Source: Chaunax sp. Z400
Lineage: Eukaryota > Chordata > Actinopteri > Lophiiformes > Chaunacidae
NCBI GenBank assembly: GCA_037577475.1
Contig: CM075184.1
Coordinates: 28,998,094 to 29,062,093 of the forward strand
Length of the DNA: 64,000 nt
Direction: 5' to 3'
Part shown: positions 20,091 to 33,500 of the stretch, piece after piece
Layout of the letters: every line of letters starts with the position of its first letter
Position numbering within the stretch: position 1 is the first letter of the stretch
Notes under the pieces: generated by a model
The model's database searches: none
What the model was told of the DNA's origin: nothing
The model's input: only the letters and a program-made list of their open reading frames with translations
Position numbers and translations under genes: made by a program

Positions 20091-23000
20091 AAAATACCAA
20101 GAGCCCAAGGTAAATTTAACTCACAAACCTTAATGCTTGTTTGCCAGGCACCGACTCGGGACATAGTCGAAACGACCCAGTTGAAAGATAAGGTTTAAAT
20201 TATTAATTTGGGTGCATTTCAACAAAGGACACTCTTATTGGTTGCTTCTTTGGAAGAGCAACAGGAAAACGATCTAATTTCTCTTTATGGGAACAACCAT
20301 CTCAACCTTTTAGGCCCTTCTCTGTACAGAAGCAAGACCTGTCCTGAATTTCCAACCCTGAGCATGTGGTCCTAGAGGAAACCAGGAACAAACAAAGGGC
20401 TTTAGACTAACTTTTCTCATTAGTAGCACTGGTTCTCTTTATTGAAAAGAAGCATGAACACAAAATTTAGAGGCAGCACTTAAAAATCAACATGATGCAA
20501 TGCAACATATGGATTTTTCTTACAATTTATTGTTACCATTGCATTTAGTAAATTGGAGATTTTTCTTTGCAATGCAGGGCTCAAGACTAACTTTTTACAC
20601 TGGTAGCACTTGTATGTATAACTTTTTATTCAGGTGCACCGGCTCACAATGCACCGAATAATAAATACATTTAAGTATTGATTGCAAACAGGAGTTAAGG
20701 TGCAGATAAATGTTTTTTAAATCACAGCACACTCAATAAATCTTAATAAACTAAAGTTAAAATAGTGCCAATGACGAAAGTGTTGGAAACACTTTTGTAA
20801 AAAAAAAAAAAGTGCTGATAGAAAATGTTTAATCTGCACTCAGTCTGCATTATGTCTCCTGTATTATACTCCACTATGCTGCCTATTTATTAAGTATGTT
20901 TATCAAGATAATCTGGTCATGCAGAGTTTCCCCAAGAAAGGCCTGGACCAAGTATCTTTTCACCGGACCGGTAGCCCGGTGCAAACTTAATGAAAATATG
21001 TTGATGGTGAGATTTCAAACCACACCCTTTTAAAGAAAAACAACCCATCTTTCTACATACTTTTATCAGATCTGCCAAATTTCAGGTGCACTGTGGTGAC
21101 AAATGAAAATGTTTAGTCAAAATGTCGATTCCTCTAATGTGTTCGGATGTATTGACTTTTATTGGAATTTCAGCGTCTTCTGCAGACTGATTAGTAGACT
21201 CCTGCCTTCAAAATAGTGTTGCCTGAGGTGCTACATTACCATCAGTTTCTGTCCCTGCATGGATTATACTTAGCGAGTGTTTCATGTTGAAAGTGCATCG
21301 TCACCGAAGAGCCTAGGGAGAGTGAGAGCACTGACACACCAGAGAAAGGTGAATAACAATACCACACAGATTCTTATTTCCTTCTGGAGTTTTCCGGACT
21401 ATCTTGCTGCTGCTCAGGGCAGATGCCCTTCAATAAGTATCTCCCTACAGCGTCTAAGCAGCAAACACTTTCTGACAGACTAATTATAACATATAACCTG
21501 TTTGTGGGGAAAATAAAATTGGCTTTTGGCTCTTTAAATAATTGGATTCAACCGTGAGTCACAAACTAAATTAAGATGTGTTCTATTTGTTTTTGCAGTG
21601 CTGCTATTGCATGATTTTTTCATTGCTTATTGCTATACGCTTTATTTTTTTGTTTGGTTTTACAGAAAAGAAAAATATTGCAATTTCAGTTTTTTTCCAA
21701 TATCATGCAGCCATAGCTGTAGTGTTACTAGTGTAGTGTTATGTCACATCTGATAGATGGAGAGCATGTGAGTGAAAGTGGGAGGTGCAAATGCAACTAA
21801 AACATATTAATGGCGGCCACCAAAAGTCTCTCAGGAACAAAACAGTAGCACTAGCAGCAGCATGACCTCCTCATATTCATCCCATCCTAATTACAAATGC
21901 ATCACGGTGGGAGAGTCTTGGCAGAGCCACTATACCAACACGCTCTTTTAACAGGAGCCGCTGATGATGTAACAAATGGGAAGACCAGCAGCAGACCAAC
22001 GCTGTACGTGAGCACAGTCACATCCCACTACTGCAACACACATAACCATGATGATGCAGGAGCCAGACATCAGCTCGGGCTGAACCACAGGAGAAAACTG
22101 TAGAGGGGAGAAAAATGGCTGAAATGTAACTGCATTTTGCTGCAGTTTTAATAATTTCCTTTATTAGTAATTCATCTTTTGTTTCAGGATTGAATAAAAA
22201 AAAAAATGCTACATTGTTGTTCCTTCACAAAATGTCAACTGAATAGTACAATACCAGGAGTGAACCATTCCCAGATCCATGACAATATGGATGGGAGAAA
22301 AAAAAACAAAAAAACAGGCAATAATCAACTGCATTAAATCTTTCATCCTGTAAGACATCAGATGCTGGCGACAGCTTCTCAAATGAGAGCAAATCCTTAC
22401 ACAGGCCTGTTGCATATTTTCTATTTGGGCTGTACTTATGAAGGGCGTTTGAAAACTATACAGACATGCTAATGGAGGCCATTTGGTGAAATACAGATAT
22501 CACAAGTTTAACACAATTTTAACAACAATGCAACACTGACAGTGTCGATTATAAAACTGAAGGGAGATGCGCATTTGTCTCAAAGCAAATTATTGAGATT
22601 CAGTTTAAGCCAGTTCCCGTTATAAGGTGTTTTGTTACTTGACCACACGCATCAACTACAAATCAGATGCATGTGCAAAATAATAGCTAAGGTCAACAGC
22701 AGTAGTAGCAATAAATTAAGAGATTAATCCTAATCTGACAGAACATGGCTGGCCTCAAATGTCATTGCCTAAGAAAAGAGAAGTAGAAATGTTTTAACAG
22801 CAAGCTAGAGCCCCTTTTTTTGCCCATTTTCCATTTGAATTATAATTTCACCCCAATTCCAGCAAGGCTTATCATGGGATTAATAGTGTTATGTTTTGGT
22901 ACATAGGAACAAATAAGTCATATCCTGTGTTTTTGTCAGTTTAAAGAAATGTAATCCCCCAGGCAAATACAAATACAACATGCATCCACAGGTGAGGTGT

Positions 23001-26000
23001 TCGGTTACCATCGGTTACAATGTGGCTGGTAAAAGAACCATGTCATCCTAATATAAAACATACAAAATACAATAAAATCAATCTTTTAGGCTGGGTATCA
23101 ATAATAAATACTTTTAAGGGATCATAATAACCTCATAACTAATCATGGCAAGTGTGCTTCTCTATTTAGCCTCGTGTGGCTGGCAAACTACTGCAGCAGC
23201 TATAATCCATATGGTCGAGTGTGATGTGGAGTGTTGTGTAATTGGTGGGGCTGGTTAATTTTAACACTTTAAAATGTATTTGTGTAAAAGATCATTAGGA
23301 TGGGAAGTGAAAGTGGTGGTGGCATCTTATGCAACTGAATGCTGTCATATCCAATCAAGCATTCTTTTGGCATCAGTATCACTTTAAAGCTACTGGAATT
23401 GAGCCCACCTATCTTTCACAAAGTGAAATGACCTCTTTGACTGTCTGATGCAGCATACCAGCTCCTGCTCGTTACATCACTGGTCGCACTGGCTGGCTGG
23501 CAGACAAGGACTGTTTTTCTGACCCCTGGAGAGCCGGTGAGCAGTCACAGGCCAACAAGAAGCCTAACCTTGACACTCCTGCAGGGCTAACTTTGGAGCT
23601 GTCTGCTACTAATCCCATCCGATCCCTTCCCACCACTTTAATCTTCATATCATGTAACATACTGTCAAACACTATCTTCCCCTGTCCTTCCAGACAATGT
23701 CCTTATCACATTTCTATGAAACACAGCAGCACAATCATAAGCAGACACCGCAGCATTGCAACCAAGGTCACATAACTTTTAATATCAATGACAGAGGGCT
23801 TATCTAAGAACATGAATGGTTTGTATCAGACACACTCACTCAACCAAGGCATCATTGGCAGGGTGAACTACATACCAGCAGTAGATCTTCCTGTTCACCA
23901 ATGACCTCTGCAAATCCCCCAGTCTGTTGGAGCTTCCAATGCCAATGAGTGAACTTCTCCCTACAACAGCAGTCCACGCTGAATGGACCGCTGCAGTGTG
24001 CATGCAAACATACAACACCTTCAGAAGCTCAGTAATTCCCTTCAATGAGGATAAAGGACTCAGAGAGTGCCTGCTGTGACGAAGCAATCTGTATGGTACA
24101 GAAGACATACATGAGACTTCTACTGCAACACACCAGAGATCTGTTACACTAACGTCACTTCCAGCACAGAACATACCACGCCCCGGGTCTAAAAAAATCA
24201 GAGTCTTAGCTAATAATAATGCAGTGCCCATCTGTTATGAAATCTAATGCTCAGAATGTACAATGGCACTTAAACTATGTAGCCCTGACGCGCTGCATGA
24301 GTTCATGAATGATACACGTTGAGAATATTCAGCGCATGCAAACTTAACTTTAAACACAAGCACCTTGCAGAACTAAGAGCATAGAGTTTTAACAGAGCAG
24401 TCAAGCGTGTCTGTAGTGACTAAGGAATACCTGTAAATGTAGTGTTGCACCCCATAGCTCTATGTAAATTTGGTAGCAAACATGCAGCTATGGTGGGAAC
24501 AGACTGCATGAGAGCAGTGGCAGGTGCAAAAGGCCCAGTTTTCTGCACTGACTACCAGCTCAGCTGCAACTGAAGTATCTCACCACAACAGAAGGTCAAG
24601 AACACTTCTATACAACACATACAACTATCGGTTTTGCCATGTATTGACAGCAGTAGCTGGTGAACGAAACAATTCATTGTCATCATTGCCAAAGATTAGT
24701 TACCTACCAAAAAGGGAAGAAAAAACCCCCAGCTACAGCTAAAATGATCATTTGATATCGCTTATTAAAATGTTGTTCTTAATTTAACCTGCAGTTCATA
24801 TATATGGATGAATAGGTTCCAGAGTCTAGACGTTTGGATAAACTTTACAGACTTATGAGATTTTTGGAATTTTACTGGGATATAGGGGATTATTTAATGA
24901 CAATTGAGACTTTAGACTACATATGCAAACAATAAAAACAAATCCTCCAAAGTTGTCTGCACCGAGTCAACAACCTTGATAGAAATCTGCCTAAGAGCAC
25001 TTCCCTTTCTGACCTCATTAGAGCCACTGACTGTTTTTCTCAAGGCACTCAACTTTTTGATGAAGATCAATTGATGCGAACATGTGGGCACATTTTTTTA
25101 AATTTTATACCAAATGAGAAGAAAAGCCCAATAACTTGGAAGAGGCATTTTGACAAATTTGCATCAAAAACTTAGCGGTCAAAACCACTAACACCACAAA
25201 TTGAAAAAAACAAAAAACATCTCCAGATCCACTGCCCCACGTAATTCACTGATCATGAACAGACAGATGCAGCAACAGTACATCCTGGCAATTGATTATT
25301 TCAGACAAGACTCTAAATATAAGCTTGACCGTGCCAATAAACGCCTTCTTCTTTTTGCCATTTTCTGAAAACAGGTTATAGTAATCCATACCAAGGATTG
25401 CATGGTTCAAGCTGTCAAGAGATCTAAAAACCATAACTACTTATAATCTACACTGCCTTCCTGCCCATCTATTCAGTATCAACATGTCCCACTACCTATG
25501 GCACCACTGCAGCAAGCTACTGCAGTAAAGCTGCTAAGACAATGTAAGCATTACCAACTACATTTATCAATGGATGGTTTGATGGTTACACATGGTTTGT
25601 AGGCTACAAACAAACGAACAAGGTGTTTCTGAAATGTGGATGAATAAGAGGACGAACGTAAATGATTTATCGACTTTAACTGCCATGAAAAGGAAAACTT
25701 GGAATATCTTAAGACACAACTTTCAATTGTGCACGAGGGTTTTATCGCGGCACAATTAAGTTAAAAGGTATTGATATTTTTATTGGAACAAACCCAAATA
25801 ATACATAACAGTGCGGATGATGGTCACGTTCTCATCCTGCGTCACATTTTCCTGATCTAGAGACATCACAGTGACTGACCAATGGGAGGCCGAGAAGACG
25901 AAGCAGCCACACCCGCTACAGGAAGCAACTCTTCAACGTCCAACATTGTTTGCATCACATTATAATGTAACACTTTTAGACGTAACAACTGTATTTTGTT

Positions 26001-26389
26001 GTAAAACAGCGCTTCCCCGTGTTAGCAGTTCGCAATAGAGAGATATGAACAACAGCACGGACAAATGTGATGTTTATCATTATAATAGCAGCATTTTTAA
26101 GTCACAGCGGAACAAAGTGGCTAGTAAGAGATAATCACATACTTCCAGGTCTACTAGCATGTTTAGACAAGATTTCGACAACAGAAAAGCTAGATTGTGA
26201 GGAGCGGAAATAAGCCATCAGTGCGACGCACATTCCCATACTTGCAAGCGTGCATGATGTAACATAAGTGTAGCTACAGATACAATAAGAGACAAAATGA
26301 AGGCAGAAATTCAACAGTTCAAGAGTCTCACGAGTTATAAGGTCACTTCATAGGATCGATTACCTGCAGTCAGAGTTGAGGGTACCTAC

Positions 26390-26470
26390 CTATGCGTCCG
26401 ACGTGACTGCCTAGAGACTGAGACCGGCTCAAGGTGATCTCTCTGCTGCCTTACTCTGCGGAACTACTTT
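26390..26470 (-). promoter_or_regulatory. pkm: Candidate non-coding exon 1 and promoter of pkm
   Basis: On the minus strand, a CpG-containing stretch (GCAGTCACGTCGGACGCATAG) is followed by a plausible donor GTAGGTACC at 26389. The pkm exon 2 acceptor (18077) requires an upstream 5'UTR exon, and vertebrate PKM has one. Contains an ACGTG core on the plus strand (near 26402), the HIF/USF half-site type. No transcript evidence; another location is possible. Confidence 0.3.
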
Positions 26471-28018
26471 GCAGCGATGCTGAGACATATCCATCCGAGA
26501 GATTCCACTTAAAGTAAAATGGTTACACCGTCTTAACTTAATTAAACCAAACAAAATCGCCACAGATTTCTCAACCGTGTATTTTGTTTCAATATTACGT
26601 TCGTGGCATGTTGGCAAATAGTAAAAATGAATGCCCACGCGGAAGGATATGCAGATACGCGATGGAAGTGCTTGGTTAAGTTTATAGAAACCAATAGGAG
26701 CGCCCGAACGCATGAGTAGACTATGTAGTCTGACATGTGACTGATGATGGCGTAGTGTAGTTTCCTGAGAAACGCAGTGTTTAGGTAATAATATGACTAT
26801 GGCCGTTTAATGCCTTAAACATTATGGATCAAGTTGAGATTCAAATGACTAATGTGTCGTGATGTCAATGTATTTTGGCTCCATTATCGTGCAGAATGTG
26901 CCCCAATACATATTGGAAGGCATCATTAAAGCATGTTGTTATATAGTAACCCTTTAAGAAATCCTCGCTTCCTTGTGTTTTATTCCTAAAATCTGGTGCA
27001 ACATTGTGACAATTATGTGGATTTCGCAAAATGTATCAGTTTATTGCGAGTCAGTGGATGTTGGAGTGAAAAATGAGATGTATGTGCTAGTGCTTTGCTA
27101 CTGTGCAGTGTTTGACACAATACCCCCATCTAGTGCTGAAACCTGATATATCAGGTTATAGATTTTATTTTTCAATAATATGCATTTAGGTACATTAAAG
27201 TTTAGGTGTTTCATGTTGGATAGTGGAAATGGGGGGGGGGGGGGGGAACTCGTGCTATATTCACAAATATTAAGTTGACTAGTTCTACACACCATTTACT
27301 CTAAATGTAATTGATTTTACATTTTAATGGCACATATTTCAGTACACAGCTAATACATGCTACAGGTCTACTAATACCATTATTCAAAATACAAATACCA
27401 ACTATGGTATAAAATACAGATGTTATGTTTGTTTGTCAAGTCCAGTAAGCTATGTCGCAAGTGTCCCTCTGATTAATTATGTTGTTCTGATAGTAAGCTC
27501 TGCTAAGGAGAGGTGACAGACAGGCACTAAATCCTTGCCACACTCACACACAACTGTCTTAACCACAGGGAGGTTCAAATGTAAGCATACAAACTCTGCA
27601 ACAGAGATTAGACAAATAAATCTGGCAAAACTATTGCTTAAATCACTATTAACTTTACAAATGCAGAAAACACTAATCATTTTTTCCTGTACTCCCCGTG
27701 CCTACTCTATGAGTGCACTCTTCGTTATGTCCATGTGTCCCATTTGGCTCTCACCTGTTTATAGCTGTGGTGTTAGCACTGCTACTTCCACTGCCCATCT
27801 TGCTGTCTGGCTGTTGACAGCCTCTGCCTAGATCCACTCTGCTGCTCCACTCCACTAGCTGAGGCCTATGGACATACCTTTCCAGGTAAGGCACAGGTCT
27901 TTCATTCAGTCACCTTGTCCTCTTGCCACTGTCAGTGACTATTACTGGCTGCTAACTCCTGGGCCACGAGGTACAGTAAGACACTGTGGGAATATTGGAC
28001 AATTAGGACAGCCTAATG

Positions 28019-28108
<90 letters not shown>

Positions 28109-28560
28109 TTGAACAGATAGTTGGCTTAATACATGTTCATTCCTCTGTTCATTCTTTACGTCAGTTCTTAAATAGATACCTTAATAATATAATCAGGGTA
28201 AAGACTGATTAGCCCACAAGCCTAGTGGCCATCATCTCACTCATACATACAATAACAGAGTGTATAATGGGCACAACAGATGTGATAGGATTGTTATGTT
28301 AATTTTCGAAGATGCTACTGAAATGTAACTATTACTGTCGTCCTATAATTTAAGATTTAGATCAATTCAGGTTTACAGTAAGCATCTATTGCTAAAGTGT
28401 GAAGCTCAAATGTACATGAAAACACTTAAAAATCGACCAGCAGCTGCCTCCAAACCATGATTCCACATTAATAGGCACTGACTTACAGGCAGACATTTTA
28501 CACAAGCAAAGCATTTCTCCTCTTTTTTCTTTTTTTCTTCTTCTCAGCAGCAGTGCGGTC
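26471..28560. other. Spacer between divergent pkm and parp6 5' ends
   Basis: About 2.1 kb with no gene. Holds a run of 16 G (27231-27246) and a long TA/CA microsatellite (28022-28108). The rest is AT-rich and unremarkable. Confidence 0.5.
28022..28108. repeat. (TA)n(CA)n compound microsatellite
   Basis: About 35 TA units followed by about eight CA units, roughly 500 bases before parp6 exon 1. Length is likely to vary between individuals. Confidence 0.95.
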
Positions 28561-28914
28561 AGCTGCAGGTCACATGACTAGCTCGCCCGGTTTCACTGAG
28601 CATGCTCAGACCCTTCAGTGTTGTCAGGCAAAATATAAGACAGCAGTGGGAACAGAGATCTGCAATAGATAAACACACAGACCAACACACACCAGCTGGG
28701 TCGCTCACAGACACGCCACAAGCACTGAGCAGGCAGACGCTGCAGATTTGGAGGATCGCGGCTCTGGTTTCTCTGACATCTCATTTTAAAGGGCTTCTTG
28801 TCATTTATCATTTCCGTAGAAGACAGCCACCGAGAGCGGGGCAGGTGTGCCCTTTAAGAGGGGGGAGCAGCTGCGGAGGCAAGGACAGCATCCGAGTCTC
28901 CATCCTCTGTGGAG
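28561..28914 (+). promoter_or_regulatory. parp6: parp6 promoter and non-coding exon 1 candidate
   Basis: GC-richer than its surroundings. It has GGTCACATGACT (E-box, USF/TFE type) at 28569-28580 and a perfect 14-base palindrome CTGAGCATGCTCAG at 28596-28609. It ends at 28914 with a strong donor, GTGGAG|GTAAGT. No TATA box seen. Taken as exon 1 because the start-codon exon (30509-30561) has its own acceptor and needs an upstream exon. Transcription start is unknown. Confidence 0.45.
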
Positions 28915-30508
28915 GTAAGTGTGGATGCATGGGATGGGGGTGCAGAGTGTAGGGGGAGGGGGAAATATGCCTGACTGCATCTGTGTTTGTGTTGAATATC
29001 ATCAGGAGGCGGATTGGGGACGGTGGTGGTGGTGGTTGGGGTGGGGTGGGATGGAGGGGGGGGGGTCAGTTTGTCAGCGACTTTTGGTATGTGAGACGAC
29101 AGAGGCTGTAAGAATGGCGGTGAGTGGGGTGGTGGGGGTGATGGTGGAGGGGTTTAGATGCTAGCAGGGTTGAGGACATGGCAGGGCAGCAGGCACAAAA
29201 AGAAGAGGGAGACATGGTAATGATGAGGGAGCTCTGTTACATAGGGAGCAGTTGATGTGTGGAAGGTTGTTTCAGGAAAGAAAGGAGCCAAACAATAACA
29301 CGAACAAAGGACAGATATCCACCATGAGCAACAGAGATACACAGTACTGTGATTATTTTGGGTGTAAATATACATAATGGCCAGATCTGAGGTCGAGAAT
29401 GAGCTTTGTGTCTCACATTAGTGCAGTAAACAAAGAAGAAATGAATAATTGGTCTGCATTTCATTTTATAAACCTACTAATAGCATAAAACCCTTCATAT
29501 TTGATGGTTTTGTAACGCCAAGCTGCGTTTCCATCCAGCCTTTATTTATCTCAGGATTCTGTTTCGCTAAAAATCAGAAATTCTTTTATTATATTGTTTC
29601 AATAGGCACCAGAATTATGTATATTTTATTTTTTTTATTTTGATGCTAGACTGTGAAATATGCAACATCCACAATGTTGTCTTGTCAAAGGGACACCATT
29701 TTCATTGTTTATATTCCTGGCACGAAGTGATGGGTCACTATGAAATACAGCTGCCTCTGTTATATCAGTCAAGTTTTTTACGCTTGCAGCTTTTCTTCTA
29801 ATGTTGTCATAATTTAGCTCTAAATCCGGCCTCTATAATATTCAAGATCTTTTTCTCATCATGATAGCTGTAAATATTCCTTGATTTTGTTATGACATTT
29901 TTACAAGATTTTTTTTCTTTTTTTTCCCCAAACACACAGTGGCCACCATGTGCTCCCCTCCCCGTATGTTACACAAAGAAAATTACATGGCAGTTCAAAG
30001 ACTTAATTCTACTCATTTTGCAGACAAGTCAAAAAATGTCAGTCTAACAATGCACTGGCTTCGGCTGATGCACTGTTTCCACTGTGCATATATAACTGTG
30101 TGCCAACCTTTGGTGCTTCGATATTAATAGATGAATTCTCTAGAAAAACAAACAAAGAAACAGAGACATCCTGAGTACTGAACGCACAGCACATATCTCC
30201 CACACATTCTCTCAACAGTGATTAATGCCACTCTGAAAGGAGGCAGAGATGGCTGTTGCTAGGATACATGGCAAGGTGAAGTGCAGACCATTTAAAGAGA
30301 ATAGGAGAGGGGCACCGTTTGCAAAGCATGGTATCACCGGAGGTGGCCTCTTTGTTTTATGTTTTCTTCCTTTACTGATCTGGAATTTCTATTTCTTCAA
30401 GGTTTTGTTGTTCCAAACCGTGCAAGAACGAGAGGTGGTCGGTTAAAGCTCTTCATTGTTTTTTGTTCTGGTTCCCTCCACCTGGAAATTGGCTACAATG
30501 ATTGTCAG
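28915..30508. other. parp6 intron 1
   Basis: Begins with a G-rich stretch (28925-29155) that includes runs of four or more G at 29011-29065, then AT-rich sequence. A second possible small exon ending GCAAAGCATG|GTATCA near 30330 was seen, but its donor is weak. Confidence 0.4.
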
Positions 30509-30561
30509 TATTCAAAAGCCTAAACCTGTCTGAGTGAGCTCTATGAACAGCAGACCCAATG
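30509..30561 (+). other. parp6: parp6 leader exon carrying the isolated start codon
   Basis: Acceptor TGATTGTCAG at 30508 and donor CAATG|GTAAGA at 30561/30562. The last three bases are ATG, and the next exon begins GAC ATC AAA, giving MDIKGQ, the conserved PARP6 N-terminus. There is no ATG directly before GAC in the next exon, so the codon must come from another exon. The acceptor choice is less certain than the donor. Confidence 0.65.
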
Positions 30562-33500
30562 GTAAGACAGCTGCAATCCTATTGGTGTAATCCCTGCATA
30601 TGATTAAGATATTTCGTTCAGTCATGTTTTTGTTTAATATTTAAAAAATGGTAAATTAAATAAAATCATAGTGCTGTAGCTACTTATGAAGTACTGACTT
30701 TCCATAGCCACTGAAATGTTGTTTTAGCATAAAGGTTTGTTATCCAGCTCTCCAGGCTTCAGCCTTTGGAGGAAATTAGTTACCTTCATTGAAAGATGTA
30801 TATTTTTATGAACACATCCCTTTTAATTGTCAGTGGGGCATTCAAAGGATTGAATTCAGAGAACATCCTGTCTTTTAGAAATAAATAATACCCCTTCAAC
30901 TCTCTCTTTGAGATGGTTTCTAAAGCGATGTTTTGAAGCCCTCGGAGGAGGCTAAATAGGGATAGGATATGAGATGAAAGGATGACAGAAAGAGGAAGCT
31001 TTCTCTTTCCTCTCCGCCATAATGGCCTTTTCACCATGTGTGGACCCACAGGACATCAAAGGCCAGTGTTGGACAGATGAGGAGTCAGATGGGGAGAACG
31101 AGTCGGAGCAGTTCCTGTATGGCATTCAGGTACGGCAGAGACGACTCGCTTTTCTGCAGTAAAGCTGGCTTAATCTGGTATCTCACAGCACTGACATGTT
31201 TTTTTTCAATTCTGATGCTAGTCAGTACGAGCTGTCTGACATGATTCATAAATGTTTGCAAATAACTTTATTTTAGTAAAAGAGTTCCTTATGAGATGTG
31301 TTCGCTGACTTGTAAGTTATATGTTTGCACCAAGACAACAACAACAACAACAAAACAAACAATTTCAACATTTCGACATGAATAACCAATTTGCAGACAG
31401 CCAGCCACGAGTTTTTAAGACGGTGTAATAGACCTAAGCAATGGTCAAAGGGAATCTTTGGCCTGACAGTGGCATCAGACAATCAGTAATTGGTCAATAA
31501 AATAATTTGAAATCACTCCTTTGGGGATTATTAATATTCAGACCACATGTCATGGTAATGCAGTGAGTAGTTGTTGAGATATTTTGCTCTGTTAGTGCAG
31601 AACAGATGGACTGGCTGACTGATATTTCCATCCTAATGTCTCACTGCTAGCAGGGCAAGCATTTAAATTCATCTGAAGCAGGAGGTGCTGCAAAAATGTA
31701 AGGGACTTTTATCAGGAATAGGACTTTTTGCAAACTGTCAACTGCAATTATGATCTCTACCTTTTAAAGTACAACGCACCTTTAGTGCTGTCACCCTATG
31801 CATCCTCACGTATCAATCCCAAGAAACACTGCCAAATCCATTCCCCTGGTTGCCGTTTCATGTATCATCTTATCTTGTAAAGTTCACTGCTTCACTTCCT
31901 TCCCCACAAGATCTTGATCTGCTACTCATCCTTTTTTTTTCTGTTATCTTCCAAGTCTTGTGATTGAAATATAAATCCAATCTGAGACTTATAGGGACTT
32001 ATTTCTATACAGTCAGAGAACACGAAAGCAGCGTAGTGAAGATAAGGATGAAAGAGCGGGATCCGTTACTCACTCAGAGCTGAAGAGATGAGAGGAACAA
32101 TCCATTAGATTTTGGTGGTGGTCATCTGGATCATCATCTGGATCCAGAATTTGTTGAAGGATTCTTTACCATTGTAGAATAGGGGCAATTGCTAGAGTTT
32201 TGCTTCCAACGTCACGATAAGGTCTACGATGCTTGGACAAAAATTACGCAATTGCGTCATCCTCAAGATCTATCTAAATTTATAGGACTCATGGAAAATT
32301 GGCTGCTGTGAAATAATAAATGATGCTTCAGACTTGCAGCTAAGATGAAATTGTAGTTGAAGCTGTGCTGATTCATTCCTTCAAACGCTTCCAAGCTAAG
32401 CACCAGTGACATTTTTCTAATAATGACACCAATGTGATTCCAAATTCCTGGGGTAGGTTTTCATGGTCAGTGAGTCACATTATGTGTGAGTCACGTTACG
32501 AGGTTGAAACCATCATCGGGCTTGTTTTGTAGGCGTAATTTCGATGTTTTCGCTCTGTGTTCTGAGTGTTGCCTTGTTTATCTTAAAATACTAGATGCCT
32601 GAAAAAATTGATTAAAGTAATAGTCACCTGGTTGAAGGACTAATAGATGAATTGTATAAACTGATTGAAGTTGATAGATGAAAGTAATGGAGAAGCACTT
32701 AAAATAGTTTTGCTGGATGAAAAGATGACATAGCTTAAAATAATTAATACATGATTGAAACCTTCTGTCTCTACATGTAATTATAACAGGAAGGTCCCAA
32801 CCAACCTAAACACTGACCACAATTTTGCGCAAACATTATTGTCTTAGTATTGTATTAAAAAAATGTCCAGGTCAAAATCATTTTAAAATTTAACTCAGCG
32901 TGACGAACGTTCTCAGGGGTTACTTGAATTCATCTGACAGGTCTGTGGAGTTATGTCAGACAAAAATGTAGAGGACCACTGTTGTCTAGCGTTTCCAGTG
33001 ATGTAACTGTGACCAGTGTTAATCTACTGCCTTTTCCAGGGGAGCTGCGCCGCCGACTTGTACCGACACCCTCAACTGGATGCAGATATCGAGGCAGTAA
33101 AAGACATCTACACTGACAGTGCTGTCTCTGTTAGGTACAGCACAGACACACAAACACAAACGGAAACGAACACAACCACCATTTGATGGTTTGATTCATC
33201 GTGCTTGCATTTAAAAAAAAATGTACCACACATTCTACATCGGCATGATTCAAACACATAATGCGTTAATTTCAACTATAGGCACACACTGACAAAGTAG
33301 AGAAAAATAACCCTTATTCTCCTCCTCAAGGGATAATCAGTTAAAAAAAAAAAAAGTTCAGGGTTGTAATGCATCCCGTTATTTATAATAAATTATGTGT
33401 ATCTGCTCTGTGTGTTTCTGAACAGGGAGTATGGAACCATTGACGACGTGGACATCGATCTTCATATTAACATTGGTTTCTTAGATGTGAGTCAGCGATC

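Larger units (their letters stand above)
18077..26389. other. Presumed pkm intron 1, no coding exon seen
   Basis: About 8.3 kb between the first coding exon and the presumed non-coding exon 1. Contents recognised: an L2 LINE 3' fragment (19203-20090); a stretch at about 18340-18450 ending CTGCAATGTAAACGGGGGCC that resembles ends of hAT-type fish MITEs; and a doubled phrase, AGACTAACTTTT...GTAGCACTGG, at about 20405 and 20585 that suggests another old repeat. From 21 to 26 kb I see only AT-rich sequence with no recognisable exon on either strand. Confidence 0.5.

Noticed and set aside
27868..28212. 114-codon plus-strand frame rich in Tyr-Ile
   Set aside because: It is a translation of the TA microsatellite.
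31022..31051. ATG at 31022 as the parp6 start
   Set aside because: It would add ten residues not known in the family, and the bases look like a pyrimidine tract plus acceptor; kept only as an alternative.
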